A stretch of 64,000 bases of DNA, from contig PDPE01000049.1 in assembly GCA_002747395.1 (NCBI GenBank), forward strand, positions 1 to 64,000, in the 5' to 3' direction. The notes beneath the pieces were generated by a model. It saw nothing but the letters and a program-made list of their open reading frames with translations. It ran no database searches and was not told the DNA's origin. Positions 17,259 through 26,275 of this stretch are shown piece by piece (positions within the stretch are counted from its first letter, which is position 1; the number at the start of each line of letters is the position of its first letter). The stretch is from Pseudomonadota bacterium (GTDB lineage: Bacteria > Pseudomonadota > Gammaproteobacteria > Pseudomonadales > Oleiphilaceae). A program made the translations under genes and the position numbers.

Positions 17259-20200
17259 ATGGGCACCAATTCCCCTCTTCAACACCATGCTGATTTTACT
17301 TCAGGCAGGATCAACCATTTTGGCAACCTTCCAGGCTCAAGTCTCGCACTTGCTATTGCGACAGCCGCCCTGGAAAGCAAAAAAACATGCGTGGTGATTG
17401 CAAAAGACACAAACCATGCATTGAGCCTTGAAAAAGAGCTGAAATTTTTCCTGGAGGAAGCGCCGGAAATCGAAATTCTCTCCTTGCCGGATTGGGAAAC
17501 CCTGCCCTACGACCTGTTTTCACCACACCAGGACATCATATCGGAAAGGATTTACACCCTGTCCCGATTAAAAAAAATCAATCGTGGAGTATTGGTCGTA
17601 CCCGTCACCACACTGCTGCACAGGCTGCCACCTGCCAGTCACCTGCAGGCTTTTTCGGTTGTCCTGAAAACGGGCCAGTGTCTCGACATATCGGAATACC
17701 GATCAGAGCTTGAAGCAGCGGGTTACCAGCATGTAGAAACAGTCTATGAACACGGCGAATTTGCAGTAAGAGGATCGATCTTCGATATTTTTCCGATGGG
17801 CAGCCAGATGCCTTACAGAATTGATTTGCTGGACGATACAATTGATACTCTTCGGACATTTGATCCGGAATCCCAGCGCTCCGTTGCTAAAACAGATTCA
17901 GTCAACCTTTTGCCTGCATCCGAGTACCCGTTCGATCAGGACTCACGCAAATATTTCATCCAGAACTGGCATATACGTTTTCCGGACTCACCCAGGGAAA
18001 GTCCGGTGTATCAAGATATTCGCTCAGGGTTAAAGCCACCGGGCATTGAATACTATTTGCCCCTGTTTTTTGAGTCGCTTTCGACTATTCGGGATTATCT
18101 ATCCGAAGAAACCATCATAATACAGCAAGAAGGCACAGTAGAAGCAACAGAGCACTTTTGGCAAGAAGTCGAACAACGATATGAAGACAGGCGTTACGAC
18201 ATTCAACGCCCAATCCTCAAGCCTTCGGAAATATTTGTTCCGGTAAACCGTTTTTTTTCGGACCTTAAGCCGTTCAACATTATCAAACCTCATCAAGAAA
18301 CGCTGGCAAACAGGCAAGGTACCACCAATTTCGGTATCGAGGTGCTTCCAGATATCTCCGTCAACGCCCGGCTGGCCAACCCCCTGGCGGGTTTTCTTGA
18401 ATTTTGTGATTTGCATCAGGTTCCCGTTTTGGTCTGTGCAGAAAGTACCGGAAGAAGAGAAGCAATTACAGATATTTTTAAAACACACCGGGTCAACTAC
18501 AAGGAAATCCAGGGCTGGCACGCCTTCAGGCAGGAAGTTATACCGAATTTCAAAGCTGGCGGAACCGCGCCGGCAGAAAGAAGCATTTACGTTACCGTAT
18601 GGCCACTCGACTCCGGCTTTCTGTGCCCGGCAGAAAACTTTGCAATCATTTCGGAAGCCCAGCTACTGGGCCAGAAAATTGCCCAGACCCGAAAAAGAAG
18701 AAAATCGACCGACAGTGAAGATGCGGTTGTAAAAAACCTGACCGAACTGGTTATTGGAGCTCCAGTCGTACATATTGATCATGGTGTTGGCAGATATTTG
18801 GGCTTGCAAAGTATCGAAGTTGATGGCCAGGTAACCGAGTTCCTGACACTCAGCTATGCCGATGAGGCCAGACTCTATGTACCTGTCACCTCGCTTCACC
18901 TGATTTCTCGCTACAGCGGAACAAACAATGACCTGGCCCCGCTACATCGGTTAGGCACTGACAAGTGGTCGACCGCCAAGAAAAAGGCCTTGGAGAAAAT
19001 ACGCGACACTGCGGCGGAACTTCTCGAAGTATACGCGAGAAGGGATGCAAAAAAAGGGTTCAGATTTCAAAAACCGGATGAAGGCTATCAGGCATTTTGC
19101 GACAGTTTTCCGTTCGAAGAAACACCTGATCAATTGGATGCCATAGAAGCCATAGAACAAGATATGATGAAGCCACAACCTATGGACAGGCTGGTTTGTG
19201 GTGATGTAGGCTTCGGAAAAACCGAGGTCGCCATGCGAGCGGCCTATCTTGCAACCAATTCAGGGAAGCAGGTGGCAATTCTGGCGCCAACGACCCTGCT
19301 TGCGCAGCAACACTTCGAATCCTTTAACGACCGGTTTTCTGAAACTCCCGTCAAAATCGACGTACTGTCACGATTCAAATCAACCAAAGACACCACTTCT
19401 GCTGTCAACGCATTGAAACTGGGGCAAACCGATATTGTTATTGGCACCCACAAATTACTTCAGGGAGATATCAAGTTCAAAAACCTGGGGCTGCTTATCA
19501 TTGATGAAGAACACAGATTTGGTGTTCAGCAAAAAGAGAAAATCAAGGCGCTCCGGGCCGAAGTGGACATACTGACCCTGACCGCCACACCCATACCAAG
19601 AACGCTGAACATGGCAATGGGCGGGATTCGCGATCTGTCCATTATCGCAACACCGCCTGCTCGCCGTTTATCGGTAAAAACCTTCGTCAGACAAAAAGAC
19701 AAGCCTTTGATAAAAGAGGCAATTATGCGGGAAATACTCCGTGGTGGCCAAGTGTTTTATCTGCATAACGAAGTCAAATCCATTGACAAGGTAGCGGAAG
19801 AGCTGCAGGAGCTGGTTCCAGAATCTCGTATTTCAGTCGCGCATGGTCAAATGAGGGAGCGTCAGCTTGAGCACATCATGTCCGACTTCTACCACAAGAA
19901 GCATAATGTGCTGGTGTGCACGACCATAATCGAGACAGGCATCGATATCCCCAGTGCCAACACCATTATTATTGACCGGGCCGACAAGTTCGGTCTGGCC
20001 CAGCTGCATCAACTGCGCGGTCGCGTGGGTCGATCACACCATCAGGCCTATGCCTACCTGCTCACACCGCACCCGAAATCGTTAACCAGGGACGCAGAAA
20101 AGCGACTTGATGCCATTTCAGCTTCCCAGGATCTGGGGGCCGGATTTACACTTGCTACTCACGACATGGAAATTCGGGGTGCGGGCGAGTTGCTTGGTGA

Positions 20201-20762
20201 AGAACAAAGCGGACAAATTCAAAGCATCGGGTTTTCACTTTATATGGAGTTGCTTGAGCAGGCCGTCAAGTCGATTCAACAGGGAAAAAACATTTCGCTT
20301 GATCAACCTCTTGAACATGGTGCAGAGATCAATCTTCGTATTCCGGCCCTGATCCCCGATGATTATCTACCTGATGTGCATTCACGACTTATTCTTTACA
20401 AAAGAATTGCCAACGCGAAGTCTGAAGAAGCCTTGCTGGATTTGCGAACAGAAATTATTGACCGCTACGGGCTGCTCCCTGAACCTCTGAAAAATCTGAT
20501 GAAGCAGGCTTCACTCAAGCTCAAATGCGACAAAATGGGTATTACAAAAATTGATGCCGGAGCCACTTCAGGCAAAATAGAATTTGCTGAAGTCACCAGT
20601 GTCGACCCGGTCAAAATTGTCCAACTGATTCAAAAACAGTTCGAGAAATACACACTCAAAGGCGGAAATCAATTACGTTTTAAACTGGATTCTCACGACC
20701 CTGATGGTAAACTGAGCGAAATCGACACGCTGCTGGAAGCCCTGAAATCAGATGATGCCTAA
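17259..20762 (+). CDS. mfd: Transcription-repair coupling factor Mfd
   Basis: SF2 translocase that removes RNA polymerase stalled at DNA lesions and recruits UvrA. At 1167 residues it is full length. The N-terminal UvrB-like region has VVPVTTLLHRLPP; the central RNA polymerase-interacting domain begins at APVVHIDHGVGRYLGL. The motor has the Walker A GDVGFGKTEVAMRAAYLA, DEEH box IIDEEHRFGV, TATPIPRTLNMA and QLRGRVGRS. The C-terminal TRCF domain has RIPALIPDDYLPDV. csiV follows 3 bases after the stop codon. Confidence 0.98.
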   Translation: MGTNSPLQHHADFTSGRINHFGNLPGSSLALAIATAALESKKTCVVIAKDTNHALSLEKELKFFLEEAPEIEILSLPDWETLPYDLFSPHQDIISERIYTLSRLKKINRGVLVVPVTTLLHRLPPASHLQAFSVVLKTGQCLDISEYRSELEAAGYQHVETVYEHGEFAVRGSIFDIFPMGSQMPYRIDLLDDTIDTLRTFDPESQRSVAKTDSVNLLPASEYPFDQDSRKYFIQNWHIRFPDSPRESPVYQDIRSGLKPPGIEYYLPLFFESLSTIRDYLSEETIIIQQEGTVEATEHFWQEVEQRYEDRRYDIQRPILKPSEIFVPVNRFFSDLKPFNIIKPHQETLANRQGTTNFGIEVLPDISVNARLANPLAGFLEFCDLHQVPVLVCAESTGRREAITDIFKTHRVNYKEIQGWHAFRQEVIPNFKAGGTAPAERSIYVTVWPLDSGFLCPAENFAIISEAQLLGQKIAQTRKRRKSTDSEDAVVKNLTELVIGAPVVHIDHGVGRYLGLQSIEVDGQVTEFLTLSYADEARLYVPVTSLHLISRYSGTNNDLAPLHRLGTDKWSTAKKKALEKIRDTAAELLEVYARRDAKKGFRFQKPDEGYQAFCDSFPFEETPDQLDAIEAIEQDMMKPQPMDRLVCGDVGFGKTEVAMRAAYLATNSGKQVAILAPTTLLAQQHFESFNDRFSETPVKIDVLSRFKSTKDTTSAVNALKLGQTDIVIGTHKLLQGDIKFKNLGLLIIDEEHRFGVQQKEKIKALRAEVDILTLTATPIPRTLNMAMGGIRDLSIIATPPARRLSVKTFVRQKDKPLIKEAIMREILRGGQVFYLHNEVKSIDKVAEELQELVPESRISVAHGQMRERQLEHIMSDFYHKKHNVLVCTTIIETGIDIPSANTIIIDRADKFGLAQLHQLRGRVGRSHHQAYAYLLTPHPKSLTRDAEKRLDAISASQDLGAGFTLATHDMEIRGAGELLGEEQSGQIQSIGFSLYMELLEQAVKSIQQGKNISLDQPLEHGAEINLRIPALIPDDYLPDVHSRLILYKRIANAKSEEALLDLRTEIIDRYGLLPEPLKNLMKQASLKLKCDKMGITKIDAGATSGKIEFAEVTSVDPVKIVQLIQKQFEKYTLKGGNQLRFKLDSHDPDGKLSEIDTLLEALKSDDA

Positions 20763-20765
20763 AAG

Positions 20766-21707
20766 ATGATACTGAAAAAAAGTAACGATAAACCCGTTCT
20801 GTCACTTCCATCCCCCCTCACCATTTACCGCGGGATGATTGTTCTCGTTGCTGTTCTTTGCCTGATCAGGACTGATTTCAGTTATGCTGAAAAAGATGAG
20901 TTTTTTGACGAGTCTGGTGAAGCCGATACCAGGCCGGACAAAAACTGGTATCAGATAGAAGTCCTGCTTTTCGAGCACCTCAATCAATCCGACTACCTGA
21001 TCGAACCGGCTCAAACAACACTGCCGGACATCAACAGGGAAAACCGGCACGTATTGGTCAGCGACACCCCTGTCACAGACAATCAGTTTCAACAGCTGAA
21101 AGACGAAACATTGGTACTGAACGACCACAAAAAAAAATTGTCGCGCAGTAAAAACTTTCGTCCTGTCTTGTTGATGGGTTGGAAGCAGTTGCTGCTGGAA
21201 GATACCCCGCCAAGGCCGGTCACCATAGATATTGAAAGTAAAGACCCCGATTCGGGCGAGCCAACCTCATTCCAGGGGACGATTGCAGCGAGAAAATCCC
21301 GCTATTTGCACATTGATGTTGACCTGGCAAAAATCAAATTTGTCAATAACACCGAATTGCCTGTCGATTCGGCTTCAAATAACCCGGTTTTATCCGTCAA
21401 ATCCGGGTCGGGCGCAGCCGAGGGTAGCAATCCGGAACCGGTCGACCGGTTTCACTATGCACCTCAAAATATGGCTAAAACACAGGAACCGGATAGCACA
21501 AACATGGCAAACATGAATGAACCCGGTTTTGATTCGCCTTTCACTGAACCTGCTACTGAACCTGCCGAGCTTGCCCGTTTCGCCGTCAATGAGCTGAAAA
21601 CCACGAGAAGAATGAGAAGCAACGAGCTTCACTATATTGACTATCCGGTATTCGGACTGCTGACAATCATTCGTCCCACACAAATGCCGGAGTACGCGAA
21701 GAAATAA
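20766..21707 (+). CDS. CsiV family protein
   Basis: A 313-residue exported protein with an N-terminal signal segment (hydrophobic about 24-40, ending near SYA). The mature start KNWYQIEVLLFEHLNQ is typical of the CsiV family. The C-terminus LHYIDYPVFGLLTIIRPTQMP also fits the family. In Vibrio, CsiV is a periplasmic protein linked to the peptidoglycan response to the D-amino-acid/chitin-sensing CsrA network; its molecular role is poorly defined. It begins 3 bases after mfd, an arrangement conserved in Pseudomonas. The middle (about 200-280) is low-complexity and proline/glutamate rich. Confidence 0.75.
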   Translation: MILKKSNDKPVLSLPSPLTIYRGMIVLVAVLCLIRTDFSYAEKDEFFDESGEADTRPDKNWYQIEVLLFEHLNQSDYLIEPAQTTLPDINRENRHVLVSDTPVTDNQFQQLKDETLVLNDHKKKLSRSKNFRPVLLMGWKQLLLEDTPPRPVTIDIESKDPDSGEPTSFQGTIAARKSRYLHIDVDLAKIKFVNNTELPVDSASNNPVLSVKSGSGAAEGSNPEPVDRFHYAPQNMAKTQEPDSTNMANMNEPGFDSPFTEPATEPAELARFAVNELKTTRRMRSNELHYIDYPVFGLLTIIRPTQMPEYAKK

Positions 21708-21744
21708 GCTGGCAATGCAGAATCGGGCGAAGAGACCGGGATAC

Positions 21745-21770
21745 AATCAGCGCCTGTCTTGTCGCTGATT
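21745..21770. other. Perfect 8-bp inverted repeat between convergent genes
   Basis: AATCAGCG (21745-21752) pairs with CGCTGATT (21763-21770) around a 10-base loop. It lies between the csiV stop and the convergent MTI phosphorylase stop. No T run follows on either strand, so termination would have to be Rho-assisted or the hairpin may protect RNA ends. Confidence 0.4.
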
Positions 21771-21816
21771 GCCGGTGCTCATACCGCCGGTGCTAATAAT
21801 ACTGCCGGCGCTAATG
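21771..21816. repeat. Degenerate tandem repeat over the MTI phosphorylase stop codon
   Basis: The core GCCGG(T/C)GCT(C/A)AT occurs three times, starting at 21771, 21786 and 21804. The third copy contains the stop codon of the phosphorylase gene (21811-21813). Confidence 0.6.
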
Positions 21817-22557
21817 CTGCATCAAGTGAAGCGCCTGCTCGATAGTGGCACGTACCTTGCTCATTCCTGCATCAATTGCCTGTCCTATCTCCTCCATTGC
21901 AATAATGGCTCCGGTTTTTCCCGCAGCCCAATTGACGACCAATGCAAGTGAGGCATAATCAATGCCTTTTTCAGCGGCAAGCGCTGCCTCTGGCATTCCG
22001 GTCATACCAACAATATCACAGCCATCTTTTTCAAGACGAACCACTTCGGCTGCGGTTTCCAGTCTCGGCCCCTGTGTACAGGCATAGACTCCGTTGTCGC
22101 TTGCGTCAATTCCTGCCTTGTTTGCTGCACCAATAAGGCATTCCCTCAGGGATTGACTAAACGGACAAGTGAAATCAATATGAGTCACGTGCTCCAGATT
22201 ATCAGAGAAAAAAGTGGACTCCCTGCCCCATGTATAGTCGATAATCTGGTCGGGAATACACAGGTGTGCCGGAACCATATCAGCCCGGATTCCGCCAACA
22301 GCATTGACAGCAATTATTTTCCTGACGCCAATCGCGGCCAATGCCGCAATGTTCGCACGATAGTTGATTTTATGTGGAGGAATCCGGTGCGGGTTACCAT
22401 GCCTGGCCAAAAACGACACTTCCTCACCAAATATTTCTCCCGTGACTATTTTTGAAGACGGGTCACCCCAGGGTGTAGGCTGTGTAAACTCCTTTATTAT
22501 CGACAGTCCTTCCAACTCCATCAGCCCTGTACCGCCGATAATCGCAATGTCACTCAT
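21811..22557 (-). CDS. mtnP: S-methyl-5'-thioinosine phosphorylase
   Basis: Purine nucleoside phosphorylase/MTAP family enzyme (248 residues). It phosphorolyses methylthioinosine (made by deamination of methylthioadenosine) to hypoxanthine and methylthioribose 1-phosphate. The N-terminal IAIIGGTGLMELEGL holds the phosphate-binding loop. The substrate region has CTQGPRLETAAEV, CDIVGMTGMPEAALAAE and a VVNWAAG close. Position beside nagZ and mfd matches the Pseudomonas MTI phosphorylase. Substrate choice (thioinosine rather than thioadenosine) is inferred from this orthology. The start overlaps the channel gene upstream by 8 bases. Confidence 0.85.
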   Translation of the reverse strand: MSDIAIIGGTGLMELEGLSIIKEFTQPTPWGDPSSKIVTGEIFGEEVSFLARHGNPHRIPPHKINYRANIAALAAIGVRKIIAVNAVGGIRADMVPAHLCIPDQIIDYTWGRESTFFSDNLEHVTHIDFTCPFSQSLRECLIGAANKAGIDASDNGVYACTQGPRLETAAEVVRLEKDGCDIVGMTGMPEAALAAEKGIDYASLALVVNWAAGKTGAIIAMEEIGQAIDAGMSKVRATIEQALHLMQH

Positions 22558-23716
22558 TTCTTATCTCCCCGGCCTTTGTACCAGATAAACCTTTAGATTC
22601 GGGAGACTCCATGTTCTCGATCTGCACCGGAACATCGCCCACATGATGAAGGGTTTGTGTTGGAAAGGCGATCTCTGCGCCCTCCTCATCAATAATATGC
22701 ATGATATTGAGTAGCACGTCCTGTTTGACTTCGTGGTATTTAATCCAGTTGGTGGTTTTGGTAAAGGTGTATATAAAGAAGTCGAGAGAAGACGCATTGA
22801 ATGCGTTAAAATTTACCATCAGGGTTTGCGATGTATCAATTTCTTTGTGAGCCAACAACATGGCCTTCACTCTGGCCAGAATAGATTCAATCTTGAGCCC
22901 GTCATCATAACGAACCCCGATTGTTTCATATATCCTCCGATGGGTCATGCGAGAAGGGTTTTCGACGGTTATGTTGGTGAAAGTCGAATTGGGAACGTAA
23001 ATGGGACGCTTGTTGAAAGTGCGTATACGTGTCGTTCGCCACCCGATATTCTCCACCGTACCTTCAATATTTTGATCAGGAGAACGAACCCAGTCACCAA
23101 CAGAAAATGGCCGATCAAGATAGACCATCAGCCCGCCAAAAAAGTTCGCCAGAAGGTCTTTGGCTGCGAAGCCAACCGCGATACCGCCAATTCCACCAAA
23201 AGCCAATACGCCTGAAACGCTGAAACCGAGGGTCTGGAGTGTCACCAGTACACTGGTTATGATAATTGATGCACGTAACAGTTTTCCGATAGCCGAGACG
23301 GTCGTGTGATCCATCGGCTGTTTCATTTTCTGTGGAGAAACGACAATTTTCTCTGCACTGGAAACCAGTCTGACGAGGAACCAGGACAATGAATAAATCA
23401 CCCCGATTTTCCTTAACGGATCGGAAAATCTGAACAAATCTCCTTCGAAGTAACTTTGTGTCACCTCCACGGCCAGGGAAAGCCCGATGACCCAAACAAA
23501 CAACCTGATTGGCCTTTTCGCAGCATAGAGTAATGTGTCATCCCACAGGTTGCTTGTTTTCTCAACTCGCGAATCCAGCCTGGCAAACACTTTTTTGATA
23601 ATAAAACTGACAACCCCTGTAGCAAATACAATGGTAAATACCGTGAGTACAGCTCGAAAAGAGGTGGTCGACACCCCCCAATTTGAATACAACTGATCTA
23701 AAAAACCGATTTCCAT
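22550..23716 (-). CDS. MscS-family mechanosensitive ion channel
   Basis: Inner-membrane tension-gated channel, 388 residues with about five N-terminal helices. The pore helix and beta domain form the conserved core: FGGIGGIAVGFAAKDLLANF, then GLMVYLDRPFSVGDWV, EGTVENIGWRTTRIRTF and YVPNSTFTN. The larger number of helices resembles YnaI/YbdG-type channels more than minimal MscS. Its 3' end overlaps the MTI phosphorylase start by 8 bases, so the two are co-translated. Gating threshold cannot be told. Confidence 0.92.
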   Translation of the reverse strand: MEIGFLDQLYSNWGVSTTSFRAVLTVFTIVFATGVVSFIIKKVFARLDSRVEKTSNLWDDTLLYAAKRPIRLFVWVIGLSLAVEVTQSYFEGDLFRFSDPLRKIGVIYSLSWFLVRLVSSAEKIVVSPQKMKQPMDHTTVSAIGKLLRASIIITSVLVTLQTLGFSVSGVLAFGGIGGIAVGFAAKDLLANFFGGLMVYLDRPFSVGDWVRSPDQNIEGTVENIGWRTTRIRTFNKRPIYVPNSTFTNITVENPSRMTHRRIYETIGVRYDDGLKIESILARVKAMLLAHKEIDTSQTLMVNFNAFNASSLDFFIYTFTKTTNWIKYHEVKQDVLLNIMHIIDEEGAEIAFPTQTLHHVGDVPVQIENMESPESKGLSGTKAGEIRNE

Positions 23717-23735
23717 TTATTCCACTCCCCACTCT

Positions 23736-23786
23736 TTCAACATAGCCACTGCTTCAACGTAACCACTGTTTTAACGTAGCCACTGT
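23736..23786. repeat. 17-bp tandem repeat (three copies) at the nagZ stop codon
   Basis: TTCAACATAGCCACTGC (23736-23752), TTCAACGTAACCACTGT (23753-23769) and TTTAACGTAGCCACTGT (23770-23786). Two copies lie in the last codons of nagZ and one beyond the stop. The period is not a multiple of three, so the copies are read in different frames. Confidence 0.9.
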
Positions 23787-24773
23787 TTCTTTCCACAGTC
23801 CGGATTGAATCAAATCAGAGAACCCTGAATAGTGATTTCGCCCTTGCATGGTAGACAATTTGGATAAGCCTGTCATACCCTGGTCCTTCATCCAGTCAAG
23901 CACATCGAGGGCGCCAGACCGGTGATTGCAAACCAGAACCATATCGCAACCGGCCTTAAAGGCGCTTTCTGCCCGCGCCTGAAAACTGCCAGCGACAGCG
24001 GCACCTTCCATTGTCAGGTCGTCACTGAAAATAACCCCGGTGAATCCCAGTTGTCCCCGTAATATTTTCTGTAACCAGCAGGATGAAAAGCCGGCCGGTG
24101 ACTGGTCCACCTCACTGTAAATCACATGGGCGGGCATAATTGCATCCAGTCCACTTTTTATCAGGCGCTCAAATGGAAGGATATCCCGGTCAGCCAGCTC
24201 ATCGTATCCTCTGCTATCCACGGGTATCTCTGTGTGTGAATCTGCCTCAACGTACCCGTGCCCGGGAAAGTGCTTGCCCGTGGCTGCCATTCCTGCCCTG
24301 TGCATTCCGTCCAAATAGTGCCGGGATAATTGAAACACCACCTCGGGATTGTCTGAAAACGCCCTGTTACCAATCACGCCGGAGCGAGACCAGTCAAGAT
24401 CCAGCACTGGCGCAAAGCTGAAGTCAATGCCTGCCGACCTCAACTCGGCAGCCATAAGCCAACCCAGTTTTTCCGAAGCCTTGCAGGCAATATCGGCATT
24501 TGCCTGATACAACTCACCCAAAACGCTGACAGGAGGAAGTGTCGTAAAGCCGCTTCGAAAACGCTGAACGCGCCCTCCTTCGTGATCCACAGCAATCAGA
24601 ATGGCCGGATTAATCTGGCGGATAGATTCAATCAACGCCGACAGTTGAGATACAGATTCGTAGTTACGAGTAAAAAAAATCACTCCTCCCACTTCCGGCC
24701 GGGCCAGCAGTTTTTTTTCATCTTCAGTCAGCCGGGGACCTTCCAGGTCGAGCATTAATCTGCCAATCTGCAT
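23754..24773 (-). CDS. nagZ: Beta-N-acetylhexosaminidase NagZ
   Basis: Cytoplasmic family 3 glycosidase that removes N-acetylglucosamine from anhydro-muropeptides during cell-wall recycling; in Pseudomonas and Enterobacteriaceae its product also induces AmpC. It is 339 residues. GGVIFFTRNYES and VDHEGGRVQRFR are near the start. The flexible catalytic loop KHFPGHGYVEADSH holds the His/Asp acid-base dyad. VIFSDDLTMEGA contains the nucleophile Asp. The C-terminal residues are encoded by a tandem repeat, so the very end is probably not conserved. Confidence 0.96.
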   Translation of the reverse strand: MQIGRLMLDLEGPRLTEDEKKLLARPEVGGVIFFTRNYESVSQLSALIESIRQINPAILIAVDHEGGRVQRFRSGFTTLPPVSVLGELYQANADIACKASEKLGWLMAAELRSAGIDFSFAPVLDLDWSRSGVIGNRAFSDNPEVVFQLSRHYLDGMHRAGMAATGKHFPGHGYVEADSHTEIPVDSRGYDELADRDILPFERLIKSGLDAIMPAHVIYSEVDQSPAGFSSCWLQKILRGQLGFTGVIFSDDLTMEGAAVAGSFQARAESAFKAGCDMVLVCNHRSGALDVLDWMKDQGMTGLSKLSTMQGRNHYSGFSDLIQSGLWKETVATLKQWLR

Positions 24774-24788
24774 AGCGGGCTATTATCC

Positions 24789-24816
24789 TTTATTGTTTAT
24801 TGTTTATTGTTTATTG
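24789..24816. repeat. Heptanucleotide repeat upstream of nagZ
   Basis: TTTATTG is repeated four times without error (24789-24816), followed by TTTG. It ends 15 bases before the nagZ start codon, in the region expected to hold the promoter and leader. Confidence 0.9.
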
Positions 24817-24871
24817 TTTGTTTTGTGAGCTTCGTGTAGTAGTCGGGACAGGGGGAGCAAAAAACATCAGA

Positions 24872-25351
24872 TCAAGGTGTAATCATTACACGGGTATAAA
24901 GCGGTACAAGATCATATAATCTGATGATATCGGTATTGCGCATTCTGATACATCCGTGAGAAAGCGGTATTCCCATCGGGAACTGATCAGGGCACCCGTG
25001 AATATAAATATACCGTTGCATCGTATCACAGGTTCCCAGGCGGTTTTTACCAGGCTGCATTCCGGCCAACCACATTATTCGGGTCAGGATCCAGTCCCGC
25101 CCCGGATGTATTGCAGCATATTCAGGTGAATATATCTCACCAGTGGGGCGTCGCCCGCAAAATACTGTATTGGGCGGTACACCATCCCCTGCTTTAGCCC
25201 GAATCACATGGCGACCGAGAGGGGTACACTGGCTGCCATTTGCTTGCCCGGCCCCATTCAGGGCTGTCGAAACACTGAACCGTAAAGAGGGGCGGCCCTC
25301 TTGACGCAGCTCCAACAGCTGGTGCTCGATGGAAATAGATATTTCTGACAA
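24872..25351 (-). CDS. L,D-transpeptidase (YkuD domain)
   Basis: Predicted cysteine transpeptidase acting on peptidoglycan tetrapeptides. The YkuD signature is clear: IYIHGCPDQFPMG, then SHGCIRMRN with the catalytic Cys. No signal peptide or membrane helix is visible, odd for a cell-wall enzyme but usual for this short psrA-linked family. I chose TTG at 25351 because AGGAG lies 8 bases upstream and the protein then starts close to the conserved ISISIEHQLLEL strand. A GTG-ATG pair at 25378/25375 is the alternative and would add eight or nine residues. It sits between psrA and nagZ as in Pseudomonas. Confidence 0.88.
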   Translation of the reverse strand: MSEISISIEHQLLELRQEGRPSLRFSVSTALNGAGQANGSQCTPLGRHVIRAKAGDGVPPNTVFCGRRPTGEIYSPEYAAIHPGRDWILTRIMWLAGMQPGKNRLGTCDTMQRYIYIHGCPDQFPMGIPLSHGCIRMRNTDIIRLYDLVPLYTRVMITP

Positions 25352-25416
25352 ACCAGGCTCTCCTGGAAAAAGCATCACCCCGCACCGGACAAGAATACGG
25401 TGCGAGGTTTGTGCGA

Positions 25417-26136
25417 TTATTTTACGGGGCCAGACGTTACCTGTACAAACGTGTCCGGATCTACTGCATCTGTATGGAAACTGGCAAGGAGTTGTTCCGT
25501 GTCAGCAGGTGGCGCTTTCATGCCGGCAGAAACAAAGGGAACCAGGCGGGCCACGATATCGCTGGTTGATGTCTTGACGCCCAGGTCACTTTGCAGAATA
25601 TCGGTGAGCGCATGACTGCTGGACATGGTAAATGCCATTGCCCCCATGGTAAACTGAATACGCCAAAAACGGTCTATATTGGTGAGTTCAGGTGTCGCCT
25701 CTTTAAACACTTTCATAAACCGGCGAAAGCTGTGTTTGTATTCGGCTTCGAGATACTTTCTCAAATGCCCCTGGGACTGTGTGTAGGCAAGACCCAGCAA
25801 TCGCATAAATACGGGTAAACCGTTTTTACTTCGGCTGGAAATACGGACAATGGAACTGGTAATAATTATCAGCAGCTCTTCAACGCCGAGGGAAATCTCT
25901 CCTTCCACCATTCGCTTATCCAGTTCCTGATCAATGATTTTGCTGAATGGTGAAAGAAAGCGGGCAAACACAGCCTGAATCAGATCGTTTTTCGAACCAA
26001 AATGATAATTGACCGCAGCGAGATTTACACCAGCCTTACTGGTAATCATCCGCAAGGAAGTTTCGGAAAAACCTCGTTCGGCGAACAATTGTTCAGCAGC
26101 ATCCAGGATTCGATCTACCGTATCTGACTGGCCCAT
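25417..26136 (-). CDS. psrA: TetR-family regulator PsrA
   Basis: Fatty-acid-responsive repressor/activator, 239 residues. The N-terminal HTH (RILDAAEQLFAERGF, then AGVNLAAVNYHFGSK) is near-identical to my memory of Pseudomonas PsrA. PsrA represses its own gene and beta-oxidation genes and activates rpoS; long-chain fatty acids release it. The neighbours (L,D-transpeptidase and nagZ downstream) are those of Pseudomonas psrA, but lexA, normally adjacent, is not here. Two perfect PsrA-type boxes lie just upstream of its start (separate entry). Confidence 0.9.
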   Translation of the reverse strand: MGQSDTVDRILDAAEQLFAERGFSETSLRMITSKAGVNLAAVNYHFGSKNDLIQAVFARFLSPFSKIIDQELDKRMVEGEISLGVEELLIIITSSIVRISSRSKNGLPVFMRLLGLAYTQSQGHLRKYLEAEYKHSFRRFMKVFKEATPELTNIDRFWRIQFTMGAMAFTMSSSHALTDILQSDLGVKTSTSDIVARLVPFVSAGMKAPPADTEQLLASFHTDAVDPDTFVQVTSGPVK

Positions 26137-26147
26137 ATTTTAAATTC

Positions 26148-26174
26148 CAAACATTTGTTTGAAACATACGTTTG
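26148..26174 (-). promoter_or_regulatory. Two abutting PsrA boxes
   Basis: CAAAC-ATTT-GTTTG (26148-26161) and GAAAC-ATAC-GTTTG (26161-26174) share one base. Both fit the published PsrA consensus (G/C)AAAC-N2-4-GTTT(G/C). They lie 12-38 bases upstream of the psrA start and cover its -10 region, so binding would shut off psrA itself. Confidence 0.88.
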
Positions 26175-26191
26175 ATTTTTGTTTTTGTCAA
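26163..26191 (-). promoter_or_regulatory. Sigma-70 promoter of psrA
   Basis: On the minus strand TTGACA (26186-26191) and TATGTT (26163-26168) are separated by 17 bases. The -10 lies inside the second PsrA box. Confidence 0.75.
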
Positions 26192-26275
26192 GTTGCCAGC
26201 AGTGGCAACTCTGTTCATTGTCCCTGATAACTGCAACACCCTGCCCAAACAACCGGGACGCATGAAACAACCAAT

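Noticed and set aside
17077..17397. 106-codon ORF overlapping the start of mfd
   Set aside because: It runs into mfd in another frame, has no recognisable motif, and a minus-strand ORF covers the same bases; likely chance.
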